From: Gracilimonas sp965227785
GTDB lineage: Bacteria; Bacteroidota; Rhodothermia; Balneolales; Balneolaceae
Assembly: GCF_965227785.1 (NCBI RefSeq)
Contig: NZ_OZ245785.1
Location: forward strand, 372,001 to 436,000
Direction: 5' to 3'
DNA length: 64,000 nt
Shown: positions 43,698 to 53,059 of the stretch, piece by piece
Position numbering within the stretch: the stretch's first letter is position 1
Layout of the letters: each line of letters opens with the position of its first letter
Position numbers and translations under genes: made by a program
Notes under the pieces: generated by a model
Told to the model about the DNA's origin: nothing
The model's input: only the letters and a program-made list of their open reading frames with translations
The model's database searches: none

Positions 43698-45434
43698 TTA
43701 TGCAGTTGCCTCTTTTTTGTTTGAAGGGTTAAGGTTCACGCCCATTTCATTATCCATTCGCTCGTAGCTAATGTTCTCGAAGGATGGGTTTGAAGATGCT
43801 ATTTCATCCATAATTTCACGGGAAGTGCCAAATTCAACATCTAATCCCAATCTCTCGGCCAATCGATTCATGATATCCCAGGCAGGAGCACAATCAACCT
43901 TATTGTCTTCTGTAACCCAGTTGTCGAAATTGGTTCCGTAGCGATCAAGTCGGCCTTGAGACATCTCGAGATCAAGGCTTCGGTGAGTATATTTGGTTTC
44001 TTTGGCAGGGAAGGATCGTTGAATACGTCCATCTACATTAACGTAACTGGCCGCATGTTCAGCAATACATGTAACAGGAATTACAAGATCGGCTACTTTA
44101 CTGGTATCGCATTCATTAGTTGAAAGCAGAATGCTGAATTTATCTTTAAGATCATCAGCAGAAAATACTTCGCGATCAATCAATTCATCAGAAAGCATGA
44201 TAACTATTTTAGCATCTTTCACCTCAGACTTCAAGTCGTTGCTTTCCTCATAACCAATCAGTTTAACTCCGTTTGTATTAGGAGCCTGATCATCAGTTAA
44301 TAAGAGATCATCGCCTGCACCATCAATAATGTGAGGAGCAAACTTAAAGTTATTAACTCCCCAAAGATTGAACACTTTCATCAATGCGTAGTTCTCTTCA
44401 ACAGAGGCGTGTGCACTTCCAATTACTAAAACCTCTTCCGGTTTTCCGGCTTCCAGTGTTTCAGCGAAGGTCTCAATCGCATTATTCCAGGAGGTTTTAG
44501 ACTGATTATCTCCATCCAGCTTGAGGGCAGGGCGGGAGATACGGTTCTCGTTAAACCTTCGGTAAGCTTGGCGTCCGGCATCCGGCATCCAGTGATCGTT
44601 TACTTCTCCATTATATCTTGGAGTGATACGCAGCACGAGGTTATCCCGAGTCCAGATATCAATATTGGTTCCCTTACCGTTGGTTACATCAATACTTGGA
44701 GTCTGGTTCATTTCCCAAACACGTGCTTTAAAGCGGAAATCGGTAGAGGTTAGGGCGCCAACCGGACAAATATCAATGGTATTCATTGAATATGGATCGT
44801 CAAACTCACGACCGGGAGCTGTAATCGGGTAATTCTTATCGCCACGGGAAGTAATAGTCAATTGGTGTGTTTCACTGATTTCTTCCGTAAATCGAACACA
44901 TCGGGTACAGTTAATGCAACGTTCGGCATCAAGAGTTACTCTTGGTCCAAGTTCAACCCGCTTTGGCTTATGTACCTTCTTAACCTCAAATCGACTGCCT
45001 TCCGGCCCATATTTATAGGTTTGAATCTGTAGCGGACATTCACCGGCCTGATCGCAAATCGGGCAATCAAGAGGGTGATTTACAAGGATGAGCTCCATAG
45101 TATCTTTCTGGGCACGGGCTACTTCCTCACTGGTTTCCTGTGTTTCAACAACCATGCCATCCTGCATCTGCATGGTACAGGAAGTCTGCATTTTTGGAAA
45201 CCACCGGATTTCACGTTCCCCATTCTCATCCAGCTCATATTCACCGGTATCCCGGTTTTTAACTGGTGTCCCAACTTTTACATAACACTGTCGGCAATTA
45301 GCCGGAGCGCTCATAGATGGGTGATAGCAGAAGAAGGGAACTTCTTTGCCATTATCTAAAATAAATTGAAGCAGGCCTTTATCGGTGCCTTCTTCGAATT
45401 CGTATCGTTGTCCGTCTATAAATATTTCTGGCAT
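43698..45434 (-). CDS. nuoG: NADH-quinone oxidoreductase subunit G (short form)
   Basis: I take the ATG at 45434 (MPEIFIDGQRYEFEEGTDKG) over one at 45473. The 578-residue product carries the cluster ligands in order: the 2Fe-2S set in FFCYHPSMSAPANCRQC and TSCTMQM, the H-CC-C set HPLDCPICDQAGECPLQ, and CINCTRCVRF with DICPVGAL. The molybdopterin-oxidoreductase-like remainder is shortened compared with the 690-900-residue NuoG of other groups. It passes electrons from NuoF toward the quinone arm. The leader of 59 bp between nuoF and nuoG is unusually long for this tight run. Confidence 0.95.
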   Translation of the reverse strand: MPEIFIDGQRYEFEEGTDKGLLQFILDNGKEVPFFCYHPSMSAPANCRQCYVKVGTPVKNRDTGEYELDENGEREIRWFPKMQTSCTMQMQDGMVVETQETSEEVARAQKDTMELILVNHPLDCPICDQAGECPLQIQTYKYGPEGSRFEVKKVHKPKRVELGPRVTLDAERCINCTRCVRFTEEISETHQLTITSRGDKNYPITAPGREFDDPYSMNTIDICPVGALTSTDFRFKARVWEMNQTPSIDVTNGKGTNIDIWTRDNLVLRITPRYNGEVNDHWMPDAGRQAYRRFNENRISRPALKLDGDNQSKTSWNNAIETFAETLEAGKPEEVLVIGSAHASVEENYALMKVFNLWGVNNFKFAPHIIDGAGDDLLLTDDQAPNTNGVKLIGYEESNDLKSEVKDAKIVIMLSDELIDREVFSADDLKDKFSILLSTNECDTSKVADLVIPVTCIAEHAASYVNVDGRIQRSFPAKETKYTHRSLDLEMSQGRLDRYGTNFDNWVTEDNKVDCAPAWDIMNRLAERLGLDVEFGTSREIMDEIASSNPSFENISYERMDNEMGVNLNPSNKKEATA

Positions 45435-45493
45435 ACTCGATTGTTGATTTTTGATTTTTGATCGATGATTCAATCAAAAACAATCATTTTCTT

Positions 45494-46780
45494 TTAGGCG
45501 ACTGCGTGAACTGATTTTTTGCAGCGAGCTTCAAATTCGTCTCTGAAGCGGTTAATGGTGTGGCGAATTGGCCATGCAGCTGCATCAGCCAGGGCACAAA
45601 TAGTTCTTCCTTCCATCTGTGTAGTAAGATCCAATAGAAGATCTAAATCCCTGATCTCACCGTCACCGTTTTTAATTTTCAATAAAATCTTTTCAGCCCA
45701 ACCGGTTCCTTCACGGCAGGGAGTACATTGTCCGCAAGACTCATGGTGATAGAAATGGGAAATTCTCCAAAGAGCATCAACCATGTCAGTGTCTTCATCC
45801 ATCACAATCATTCCGGCTGTTCCCATCATGGAACCGGCTTCCCGAAGAGAATCGGCATCCATGGACGTATTTTCCAATTGGTCTGCTCTTAAAACAGGTG
45901 TAGATGATCCACCCGGAATGAGTGCTTTCAGTTTCTTTCCGCCACGAATTCCCTGGGCTACATCATTAATCAATTCCATTACAGGTACACCGGTAGGTAG
46001 TTCATATACTCCCGGACGATTTACATGCCCTGAAATTCCATATAGCACAGGCCCGGGGTGATTTTCAGCACCAATACCTTTAAACCAGTCGGCTCCGTTC
46101 TGGATAACCAGTGGTACATTGGCCAGTGTTTCAATATTGTTGATGGTTGTCGGGCGTCCCCAAAGTCCTTTTTGTGCCGGGAATGGAGGCTTAACACGAG
46201 GATATCCACGTTTGCCCTCTAAAGATTCCAGCATAGAAGTTTCCTCACCGCAAATGTAAGCTCCAGCACCGTAGGTTATTTCAAATTCAACGCTGTAATC
46301 CGTTCCAAATAAGTTCTTACCTATATATCCTTTATCTCTGGCATCCTGAAGAGCTTTCTCCATCATTTTAACCCAAGAAATATACTCACCACGCACATAA
46401 ACGTATATGGTTGTGATTTGCATGGCATATGCGGCAATTAGTGCACCTTCAATAAAGAGGTGAGGATTATATTCAAAAATCTTACGGTCTTTAAAAGTAC
46501 CGGGCTCTGACTCATCCCCGTTACAGGCAAGGTAGCGAGGACCGCCATCAGGCTTGGGCATAAAAGACCACTTCAATCCGGCATTAAATCCGGCACCGCC
46601 ACGGCCTCGAATATTGGCAGCTTTCACTTGATTTACGACCCCTTCCGGAGTCCAGTCGCTGCTTGTAACTACTTTCTTAAGCGATTCATACCCGCCATTC
46701 TTCTCGTATACCTCAATCTTTTCAAGATTTGGGATATCGGGAATAAGAACAGGTTCAAATGATTTCCAGTCTGAGGCCAT
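45494..46780 (-). CDS. nuoF: NADH-quinone oxidoreductase subunit F
   Basis: A 428-residue NADH- and FMN-binding subunit. Seen: GRGGAGFNAGLKWSFM (NADH site), ACNGDESEPGTFKDR and GAGAYICGEETSMLESLEG (FMN region), and the 4Fe-4S cluster set ESCGQCTPCREGTGW with C402-like Cys in TICALADAAAWP. It is the entry point of electrons in complex I. It lies 6 bp after nuoE and uses the same strand as the whole run. Confidence 0.97.
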   Translation of the reverse strand: MASDWKSFEPVLIPDIPNLEKIEVYEKNGGYESLKKVVTSSDWTPEGVVNQVKAANIRGRGGAGFNAGLKWSFMPKPDGGPRYLACNGDESEPGTFKDRKIFEYNPHLFIEGALIAAYAMQITTIYVYVRGEYISWVKMMEKALQDARDKGYIGKNLFGTDYSVEFEITYGAGAYICGEETSMLESLEGKRGYPRVKPPFPAQKGLWGRPTTINNIETLANVPLVIQNGADWFKGIGAENHPGPVLYGISGHVNRPGVYELPTGVPVMELINDVAQGIRGGKKLKALIPGGSSTPVLRADQLENTSMDADSLREAGSMMGTAGMIVMDEDTDMVDALWRISHFYHHESCGQCTPCREGTGWAEKILLKIKNGDGEIRDLDLLLDLTTQMEGRTICALADAAAWPIRHTINRFRDEFEARCKKSVHAVA

Positions 46781-46786
46781 AATTAC

Positions 46787-47329
46787 TTAAATATTTCTTT
46801 TTTCGAGGAGGGGCATTCCTACCGATTCAAATTCAGGCATTTTGTCTTCTTTCAGGCTGTCAATGACCTTATCCAACTTTTCTTCGGTTAAATGATTTAC
46901 ATACACATCGTTGGTGATCTGCATCATCGGGGCATAACCGCATGCACCCAGGCATTCTACCGATTGGATACTGAACATGCCATCTTCTGTAGTTTCACCT
47001 GCTTTGATACCAAGTTTATCTTCCAGGTAGTGCAACATTTCATATCCGCCACAAAGCTGGCAACTGGTTGTAGTACAAACGTCCAGCACGTATTTACCTT
47101 TGCGCTCTTTGTAATATTGGGTATAGAAAGTTGCCACTCCGTGAACATGAGACTCAGGCAAGTCAAGAGTTTTTGCAACCAGGCGTTGAACCGGCGGTTC
47201 TACATGCCCAAACCGACGTTGAGCCACCCAAAGAGTCGGCAGGGTAGCAGGCATCACAGTTGGAAACTTCGCCTTTATGGTTTCGATTTCCTCTAAGTCT
47301 TCTTTAGTAAATTCGTACGTTTCTTCCAT
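46787..47329 (-). CDS. nuoE: NADH-quinone oxidoreductase subunit E
   Basis: A 180-residue 2Fe-2S subunit. The ligands are in CTTTSCQLCGG and ECLGACGYAPMM. The helical N-terminal part (PTLWVAQRRFGHVEPPVQRLVAKTL) fits the family's thioredoxin-like fold. It forms the NADH-dehydrogenase module with NuoF and NuoG. It starts one base after the nuoD stop. Confidence 0.97.
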   Translation of the reverse strand: MEETYEFTKEDLEEIETIKAKFPTVMPATLPTLWVAQRRFGHVEPPVQRLVAKTLDLPESHVHGVATFYTQYYKERKGKYVLDVCTTTSCQLCGGYEMLHYLEDKLGIKAGETTEDGMFSIQSVECLGACGYAPMMQITNDVYVNHLTEEKLDKVIDSLKEDKMPEFESVGMPLLEKRNI

Positions 47330-48622
47330 TTATTTATCTGCTTCTCCCATTACAGGATCAATTCCTCCGATTATAACAACCGTATCAGCCACCATTTCAC
47401 CATCCAGTATATGCTCCAGTACCTGAAGATTTCTGAGGGAAGGCGTATTTACTTTTAATCTCCATGGATGTCCGGTTCCATCGCTTTGAATAAAGTAGCC
47501 AAGTTCACCTTTGGGGGATTCCACGGCATGGTAAACTTCTTTTCCTGCGGGCGGACAAATTCCGGTATCCGTCATCATGAAATCATGAATCATACCTTCC
47601 ATAGAATAATAAACTTCGTCTTTAGAAGGGTAAGCCTGCTTGGCGTTGTTTGTCCGAACAGGGCCTTTTGGCATTTTGTCAAAGCACTGCTGAATGATCT
47701 TGATACTTTCACCCATTTCTTCCATCCGAACAAAATAACGGGCAAGGTTATCGCCTTCCAGGCGAGTGGGTACTTCAAAATCTACTTCATCATATTTCAG
47801 ATAAGGCTTGATAATGCGCTGATCAACTGCATAGCCGGAAGCTCTGAGTACTGGCCCCGTTGCTCCAAGGTCTAATGCGTTTTCAGTTTTAAGAATCCCG
47901 ACATTTTCATTTCGATCAATGAATATTCGATTTCTATCTAAAAGTCCATGCCAGTCTTTAAGCTCCTGAGGGAATTTTTCAACAAACTCCTTAATGCGGG
48001 CTATGGCATCATCTGTAAGATCATTGGCTACACCACCAATTCTGGAGTGAGAAACCGTGAATCGGTGACCGGCTACCTCGTCAAAAATATCATAGATTTT
48101 TTCCCGCTCACGGAAAGTCCAAATGAAGAATGAAATTGCTCCGGCATCCATCACCATGGTACCTAACCAAAGAAGGTGAGAGGAGATTCGAGCCAGTTCG
48201 CAACAAATCATTCGTATGTATTGGGCTCGTTCAGGTACTTCTACTTCCGCAAGTTTCTCAACAGCAGTACATAAAGCTACGTTATTGCTATATGGCGAAA
48301 GGTAATCCATCCGGTCGGTGTACGGCATGAATTCCTGATAGGTCTTATTCTCTGCAATCTTCTCAACTCCGCGGTGCAGGTAACCAATGTCAATCTTGGT
48401 CTTTTCAATCAATTCACCCCGTAGCTGAAGAATTAGTCGCAGCACGCCATGGGTTGCAGGGTGCTGCGGACCCATGTTCAATATCATTTTGGCATTCAGC
48501 GGGTCTTCGCTGTCAATCTCTTCAATGGTAGTATGCTTGTCCTCGAGACTTTTATATATACCTCGCTGGTGTTCCTTAAAAAACTTTGGATCTACCTTAC
48601 TATTAATGTCTTTGAGTTTCAT
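47330..48622 (-). CDS. nuoD: NADH-quinone oxidoreductase subunit D
   Basis: A 430-residue 49-kDa-type subunit that lines the quinone site. Seen: MGPQHPATHGVLRL near the N-terminus with the conserved His, YLHRGVEKIAE, and SPKGELGYFIQSDG near the C-terminus. It lies between nuoC and nuoE with 1-4 bp spacing. NuoC and NuoD are separate genes here, unlike in E. coli. Confidence 0.97.
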   Translation of the reverse strand: MKLKDINSKVDPKFFKEHQRGIYKSLEDKHTTIEEIDSEDPLNAKMILNMGPQHPATHGVLRLILQLRGELIEKTKIDIGYLHRGVEKIAENKTYQEFMPYTDRMDYLSPYSNNVALCTAVEKLAEVEVPERAQYIRMICCELARISSHLLWLGTMVMDAGAISFFIWTFREREKIYDIFDEVAGHRFTVSHSRIGGVANDLTDDAIARIKEFVEKFPQELKDWHGLLDRNRIFIDRNENVGILKTENALDLGATGPVLRASGYAVDQRIIKPYLKYDEVDFEVPTRLEGDNLARYFVRMEEMGESIKIIQQCFDKMPKGPVRTNNAKQAYPSKDEVYYSMEGMIHDFMMTDTGICPPAGKEVYHAVESPKGELGYFIQSDGTGHPWRLKVNTPSLRNLQVLEHILDGEMVADTVVIIGGIDPVMGEADK

Positions 48623-48625
48623 GCC

Positions 48626-49138
48626 TTACTCCGTATCTGGGGTTGTGTTAGGCAGTTCAATAGAACCGGGGATACCCAACAGCGGAAATTCTTTTCTAAG
48701 CGGGAAGTATTCGAAATCTTCCGGCATATACATTCTTCTGTGATCGGGGTGTCCTTCAAACCTAACACCATACATGTCATAAATTTCACGTTCAAACCAC
48801 CCGGCTGAAGTCCATAGGGAAGTGGTTGTCGGAAGCTGAGGATTTTCTTCCTCTACTCGGATCTTCACAAATATTCTATCCTGAGTTCGAAGATTCATGA
48901 TGTTGTAAATCACTTCAAACCGTTCGTCAGATGTGTACCGGTCTGTTCCAATAATATCACATAGGAAAATAAAGTGGTGCTTTTCCTTCAGGTATTTCAG
49001 AATATCGATAATGTTTTCTTTTTCAACCCGGATGTAGGTATGATCACAGGATTGATAAACTTCAATCAAATCCTCGGAAAAATCAGAAGAAAGGCCATCC
49101 ACTACGCCTTGTTCCGTTTTGTTCAATTCTAAACTCAT
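48626..49138 (-). CDS. nuoC: NADH-quinone oxidoreductase subunit C
   Basis: A 170-residue 30-kDa-type subunit. ERFEVIYNIMNLRTQDRIFVKIRV and SAGWFEREIYDMYGVRFEGHPDHRRMYMPEDF are the family's characteristic core and end. It helps build the hydrophilic arm with NuoB and NuoD. It lies 4 bp after nuoB and 3 bp before nuoD. Confidence 0.96.
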   Translation of the reverse strand: MSLELNKTEQGVVDGLSSDFSEDLIEVYQSCDHTYIRVEKENIIDILKYLKEKHHFIFLCDIIGTDRYTSDERFEVIYNIMNLRTQDRIFVKIRVEEENPQLPTTTSLWTSAGWFEREIYDMYGVRFEGHPDHRRMYMPEDFEYFPLRKEFPLLGIPGSIELPNTTPDTE

Positions 49139-49142
49139 AATC

Positions 49143-49625
49143 TTAGGTGTCTAATAAAACAGAGTGCTCGGTTTTAATTTTGTCCTGAATCTTCATTAGT
49201 GCATGAAGCAGGGCATCGGGGCGGGGTGGGCAACCGGATACATAAGCGTCAACCGGCAGGTAATTGTCAACTCCCTGAACCACACCATAGCAGCGGTGCA
49301 TTCCTCCCGTTGATGCACAAGCACCCATTGCGATACACCATTTAGGGTCGGGCATTTGATCCCAGATTCGGCGGATGGCGTGCGACATTTTATAAGTCGA
49401 CCATCCCGCCACAATCATAACGTCACTTTGACGGGGAGAGAAACGCATTACCTCTGAACCAAAGCGAGAGGCGTCATAACGTGGTCCTGCAAATGCCATC
49501 ATCTCAATTGCGCAACAGGCAAGTCCCATTGGCATAGGCCAGGCAGCATTGGCCCGGGCCCAGTTTGTGAGCGCATCAATTTTAGTTGTGAAAAAACCTT
49601 CACCAAGTGCTGATTCGATTCCCAT
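49143..49625 (-). CDS. nuoB: NADH-quinone oxidoreductase subunit B
   Basis: A 160-residue PSST subunit that carries the terminal N2 4Fe-4S cluster. Ligands are the vicinal C37-C38 in GLACCAIEMM, a Cys in MGACASTGGMH, and one in VSGCPPRPDAL. RYDASRFGSEVMRFSPRQSD is typical. It hands electrons to quinone. It lies 8 bp after nuoA. Confidence 0.97.
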   Translation of the reverse strand: MGIESALGEGFFTTKIDALTNWARANAAWPMPMGLACCAIEMMAFAGPRYDASRFGSEVMRFSPRQSDVMIVAGWSTYKMSHAIRRIWDQMPDPKWCIAMGACASTGGMHRCYGVVQGVDNYLPVDAYVSGCPPRPDALLHALMKIQDKIKTEHSVLLDT

Positions 49626-49633
49626 GGTAGTTA

Positions 49634-50008
49634 TTAAGCTTTAAAATGATTTAAGTCCCAGTCTAAGGTACCTTTCTTCAGGGTATATAGAAGTCCGACG
49701 AATAGTATTACAATAAATAGCATCATGGCCATGAACGTTCCTGCGCCAAATTCTAAATAGCGAACCGCCCATGGGTATATAAAAACAACTTCAAGGTCGA
49801 ATACAATAAACTCCATCGCTACCAGGTAAAAACTGATAGAATAGCGGTCTTTGGCTTCTCCGACCGGATCCATTCCACTTTCGTAAGGATCTAATTTGTT
49901 TTTATTGGGACGAAACGGCCCTAAAATTTTAGATAGGATCAGAAAAGCAGCTGCCAGAATTAAGGCAACGACACCTACAATTAAAATCGGAAAATAATTT
50001 TCGAGCAT
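49634..50008 (-). CDS. nuoA: NADH-quinone oxidoreductase subunit A
   Basis: I take the ATG at 50008 (MLENYFPILIVGVVA), since the in-frame start at 50053 adds a polar stretch with no family match. The 124-residue product has three membrane helices and the cytoplasmic loop PYESGMDPVGEAKDRYSISFYLVAMEFIVFDLEVVF, the hallmark of NuoA. It is the first gene of the leftward nuo run. The divergent DUF151 gene starts about 240 bp away, so the shared gap holds promoters for both directions; I do not call specific elements. Confidence 0.95.
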   Translation of the reverse strand: MLENYFPILIVGVVALILAAAFLILSKILGPFRPNKNKLDPYESGMDPVGEAKDRYSISFYLVAMEFIVFDLEVVFIYPWAVRYLEFGAGTFMAMMLFIVILFVGLLYTLKKGTLDWDLNHFKA

Positions 50009-50246
50009 ATATCTGGAATGTTCTCGGTTAACGGGCTGAAAAGTTACCCTCAATGTTTCGCAATGTCAACGAAATTGGGCGAGAATATAGGCTTTATTTG
50101 AATTTTTATGGAAGAAAAAAGATTGAATTTTGGCTAAACTTTTTAAGAATGAATAAAGTTGCATTAATAAATGAGCAGGTTTAAGACTTAACTAAAATTC
50201 GTTACCTTCTAAAGCCAACCTACAAAAGCATATAAAAGGTGTTGAT

Positions 50247-50825
50247 TTGAGTAAAGTACTAATGGAGATTCTGGGACTTTCAACAAGCCCGAGCAGTGGA
50301 GGAGCATATGCCTTAATTTTAACAGAGGCAGAAGGAAATCAAAGACTCCCTATTATAATAGGTTCCTTTGAGGCCCAGGCAATTGCGCTGGAGCTGGAGA
50401 ATATCAAGCCGCCCCGGCCTATGACTCACGACTTGTTAAAAAACTTCTTTTTAAGCTTCGACACTCAGGTAAAGCAGGTCTTCATTAACGATTTATCGGA
50501 AGGAACCTTCTATGCCCAAATTATATTTGAAAGGGACAATCAGTTGGTAGAACTGGATGCCCGTCCGAGTGATGCCATTGCATTAGCTGTACGCTTTAAT
50601 GCACCTATTTATGTAAATAATGAGGTTTTAAAGGAGGCCGGTATAAGTACCGAGCCTGAAAATCAAACTTTGGAAGAAGCACTAAAAGGTGATGAGCCTG
50701 CACCAGGACAAAAGGAATTAACCCAGCTGGAAAAGTTGGAGCAAGAGCTTCAAACGGCTATTGAAACAGAAAATTATGAGAAGGCGGCCAAGATTCGGGA
50801 CCGCATTTCTAAAATGAAAGGATAA
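50247..50825 (+). CDS. DUF151 bifunctional-nuclease-family protein with UVR tail
   Basis: A 192-residue protein. The start is TTG at 50247, with AAAGGTG upstream; the opening MSKVLMEILGLSTSPSSGGAYALIL fits the family. The DUF151 domain covers about 1-135 (RLPIIIGSFEAQAIALELE, RPMTHDLLKNF, ELDARPSDAIALAVRFNAPIYV). The C-terminal helix pair LEKLEQELQTAIETENYEKAAKIRDRI is a UVR motif as in UvrB/UvrC. Family members have been reported to have nuclease activity and are widespread in Bacteroidota. It is followed at once by bshC. Confidence 0.9.
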   Translation: MSKVLMEILGLSTSPSSGGAYALILTEAEGNQRLPIIIGSFEAQAIALELENIKPPRPMTHDLLKNFFLSFDTQVKQVFINDLSEGTFYAQIIFERDNQLVELDARPSDAIALAVRFNAPIYVNNEVLKEAGISTEPENQTLEEALKGDEPAPGQKELTQLEKLEQELQTAIETENYEKAAKIRDRISKMKG

Positions 50826-50828
50826 ATT

Positions 50829-52442
50829 TTGGACCTATCTGGATGTTCGTTTAGCGAACTGTCTTATTCAACGCTATTCACAACCTACCTAACCAATTAC
50901 GAAAAGCTCAGCTCCTTTTATGAGTTTAACCCTCTGGATGAGGCTGATATAAAAAAAAGAGCTAATACTCTTTCAGGTGCTCATCAAAAAGATGCCTACA
51001 TAGAAGCGCTGCGAAAATATCATGAAGAACTGGGAATTTCCTCTTCACAAGCAGACCAGCTCAGGAAACTCGGTGAAGAAGATGCACTTGTTGTAGTGAC
51101 CGGACAGCAGTTGGGCATTCTGGGTGGACCTATGTTCACCATCTATAAAACAATGTCCGCTATTTTGCTTGCCCGCAGTTATCAGGAAAAATTAGGTCGA
51201 CCTGTCGTTCCCGTTTTTTGGCTGGCAGATGAAGATCATGATTTTGAAGAAATATCCTGGACAGGTATAACCGGCAGAAAAGACTTCACAAAAATTCATT
51301 TAAATGAACAGGGAAGTGGAAAGCCGGTATCTGATGAATTGGTTACTGCTCAAATTGAAGAATTAAAATCTCAGGTTAAAGAAGAGCTTTTTGACACTGA
51401 TTTTTCAGAAGCTCTGTGGAGCCAAATAAATAAATGCTATCAGCAAGGGAAGTCTCATGCTCAGGCATTTGCAGGTTTAATAAATGAGTGGTTTGCTGAA
51501 GAAGGTCTGTTGATTGCAGGGAGTAATTTTGCTCCTGTTAAAAAACTGTTGAGTAAGGAATTCTCTGTTAGCATATCAGAAGCTGATACGATTTATGATT
51601 CGATAGAGAAGCAAAGTTCAGAGCTCGAGAATGATTTTCACCGGCAGGTTATGAATGGTGACTCCAACTTGTTTTACTTATCAGAGAATGACAGCAGACA
51701 AAAGCTAAATCGGGAAGGGAAAGGATGGAAGGCCGGCGAGAAAACCTGGAATGAAGGAGAGCTCCTAAAAGAAATTCAAAGTAATCCTGAGAAATTCTCT
51801 CCCAATGTTTTTCTACGCCCGGTAATACAAGATGTGCTTTTACCAACTCTTGGATATGTGGCTGGTCCAGGTGAATTGGCCTATTATGGACAGATGAAAA
51901 ACTTTTATTATCAATTCGATCTGCAAATGCCTCCAATTTTTCCAAGGTTCAGCGCCACCATCATAGAGTCCGGAATTTCGAGAATTGTAGAAAAATTGCC
52001 CTTTAGTTTTTGTGAATATGGCAAGCGAATTGAAGATCTCGAATCCGAATTTATCGAGCAAACCGATACCGTTGATATAGAACAGGTATTTAGTGAATGG
52101 AAGGAAAAGCTGAATGAGGCAACTGAAGAGCCTCTTAAGGTCATAAATGATATTGACCCGACCCTGGATGGTACAGTCGGGAAAACAGTTGCCGGCTTTG
52201 GAAATGAGTTAGATAAACTCAAGGGCAGGGTGTATCGCTCCATTAAAAAGCAGGAAGAAATACAGTTAAGCCGTATCGAGAAAATAAAAGTGAATTTATT
52301 CCCGGATGGAGGTTTACAAGAGCGTGCAGTATCTCCGGTTTACTTTATGAATAAATACGGAGTAGATATCTGGAATGAACTGCTTGCTGAGATAGAGAAA
52401 GAAGGCCTCGAACTGACTAAACATCACTTAATTGAACTATGA
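50829..52442 (+). CDS. bshC: BshC, cysteine-adding enzyme of bacillithiol synthesis
   Basis: A 537-residue putative cysteine ligase that completes bacillithiol (Cys-GlcN-malate). The start is TTG at 50829, 3 bp after the previous stop. Seen: TGQQLGILGGPMFTIYKTMSAI, PVVPVFWLADEDHDFEEI, PTLGYVAGPGELAYYGQ and the C-terminal LFPDGGLQERAVS. All are strong family signatures. It implies that the organism makes bacillithiol; bshA and bshB are not in the window. The end overlaps the next gene by 4 bp. Confidence 0.94.
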   Translation: MDLSGCSFSELSYSTLFTTYLTNYEKLSSFYEFNPLDEADIKKRANTLSGAHQKDAYIEALRKYHEELGISSSQADQLRKLGEEDALVVVTGQQLGILGGPMFTIYKTMSAILLARSYQEKLGRPVVPVFWLADEDHDFEEISWTGITGRKDFTKIHLNEQGSGKPVSDELVTAQIEELKSQVKEELFDTDFSEALWSQINKCYQQGKSHAQAFAGLINEWFAEEGLLIAGSNFAPVKKLLSKEFSVSISEADTIYDSIEKQSSELENDFHRQVMNGDSNLFYLSENDSRQKLNREGKGWKAGEKTWNEGELLKEIQSNPEKFSPNVFLRPVIQDVLLPTLGYVAGPGELAYYGQMKNFYYQFDLQMPPIFPRFSATIIESGISRIVEKLPFSFCEYGKRIEDLESEFIEQTDTVDIEQVFSEWKEKLNEATEEPLKVINDIDPTLDGTVGKTVAGFGNELDKLKGRVYRSIKKQEEIQLSRIEKIKVNLFPDGGLQERAVSPVYFMNKYGVDIWNELLAEIEKEGLELTKHHLIEL

Positions 52443-53014
52443 GTACCGCTTCCCAACGAAAGCAGAAATTGAGGGAGAAAGTATTAGCTGAAAGACAGCA
52501 AGTTTCTGTCGAAGATTGGAAGAAAAAGTCAGAATTGATTATCTCTTCTTTTATGAATGCCGACTTTTACAAAGAGTCCCAAACGATTCATACCTACATA
52601 TCTATGAATCAACGCCGGGAAGTTTGTACCGATAACTTAGTGGAAGACTTATTAGAAGGAGAGAAAAGAGTTGTAGTCCCAATTACTAATTTTGAGGAAG
52701 GGACTTTAACACATTCAGAGATCCGCGCTATTTCCGATTTACAAAAAAATAAATGGGGGGTAGCAGAGCCAAAGCAAATTACTCCGGTTGAGGTGGGAGA
52801 ACTTGATCTAATTGTTGTTCCTATGGCTGCAGCAGATAGAAGAGGGAACAGGCTTGGGTATGGTAAGGGATTTTACGATCGTTTTTTAGGTGAAACCACT
52901 GCTCTAAAAGTTGGTCTGGTGTTCGATGCCTTTCTTTTCGATGAAATTCCTACAGAGAAATTTGATAAAAAATTAGATGTGATAATTTCTGAGAATGAAG
53001 TGATTTTCGCGTAA
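52439..53014 (+). CDS. 5-formyltetrahydrofolate cyclo-ligase
   Basis: A 191-residue enzyme that converts 5-formyl-THF to 5,10-methenyl-THF using ATP. Seen: the N-terminal KQKLREKVLAERQQVS, IHTYISMNQRREV, DLIVVPMAAADRRGNRLGYGKGFYDRFL (ATP and substrate loop) and the C-terminal KKLDVIISENEVI. It is coupled to bshC by an ATGA overlap. The folate link to bacillithiol is not obvious, so co-transcription may be incidental. Confidence 0.93.
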   Translation: MSTASQRKQKLREKVLAERQQVSVEDWKKKSELIISSFMNADFYKESQTIHTYISMNQRREVCTDNLVEDLLEGEKRVVVPITNFEEGTLTHSEIRAISDLQKNKWGVAEPKQITPVEVGELDLIVVPMAAADRRGNRLGYGKGFYDRFLGETTALKVGLVFDAFLFDEIPTEKFDKKLDVIISENEVIFA

Positions 53015-53059
53015 CAATGCACTAATTTTGTCGTAGGGCTCAACGGAGGAAAAATTATT

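Noticed and set aside
45435..45493. TTGATTT-like direct repeats between nuoF and nuoG
   Set aside because: AT-rich, short and irregular; not enough to call an operator or repeat.
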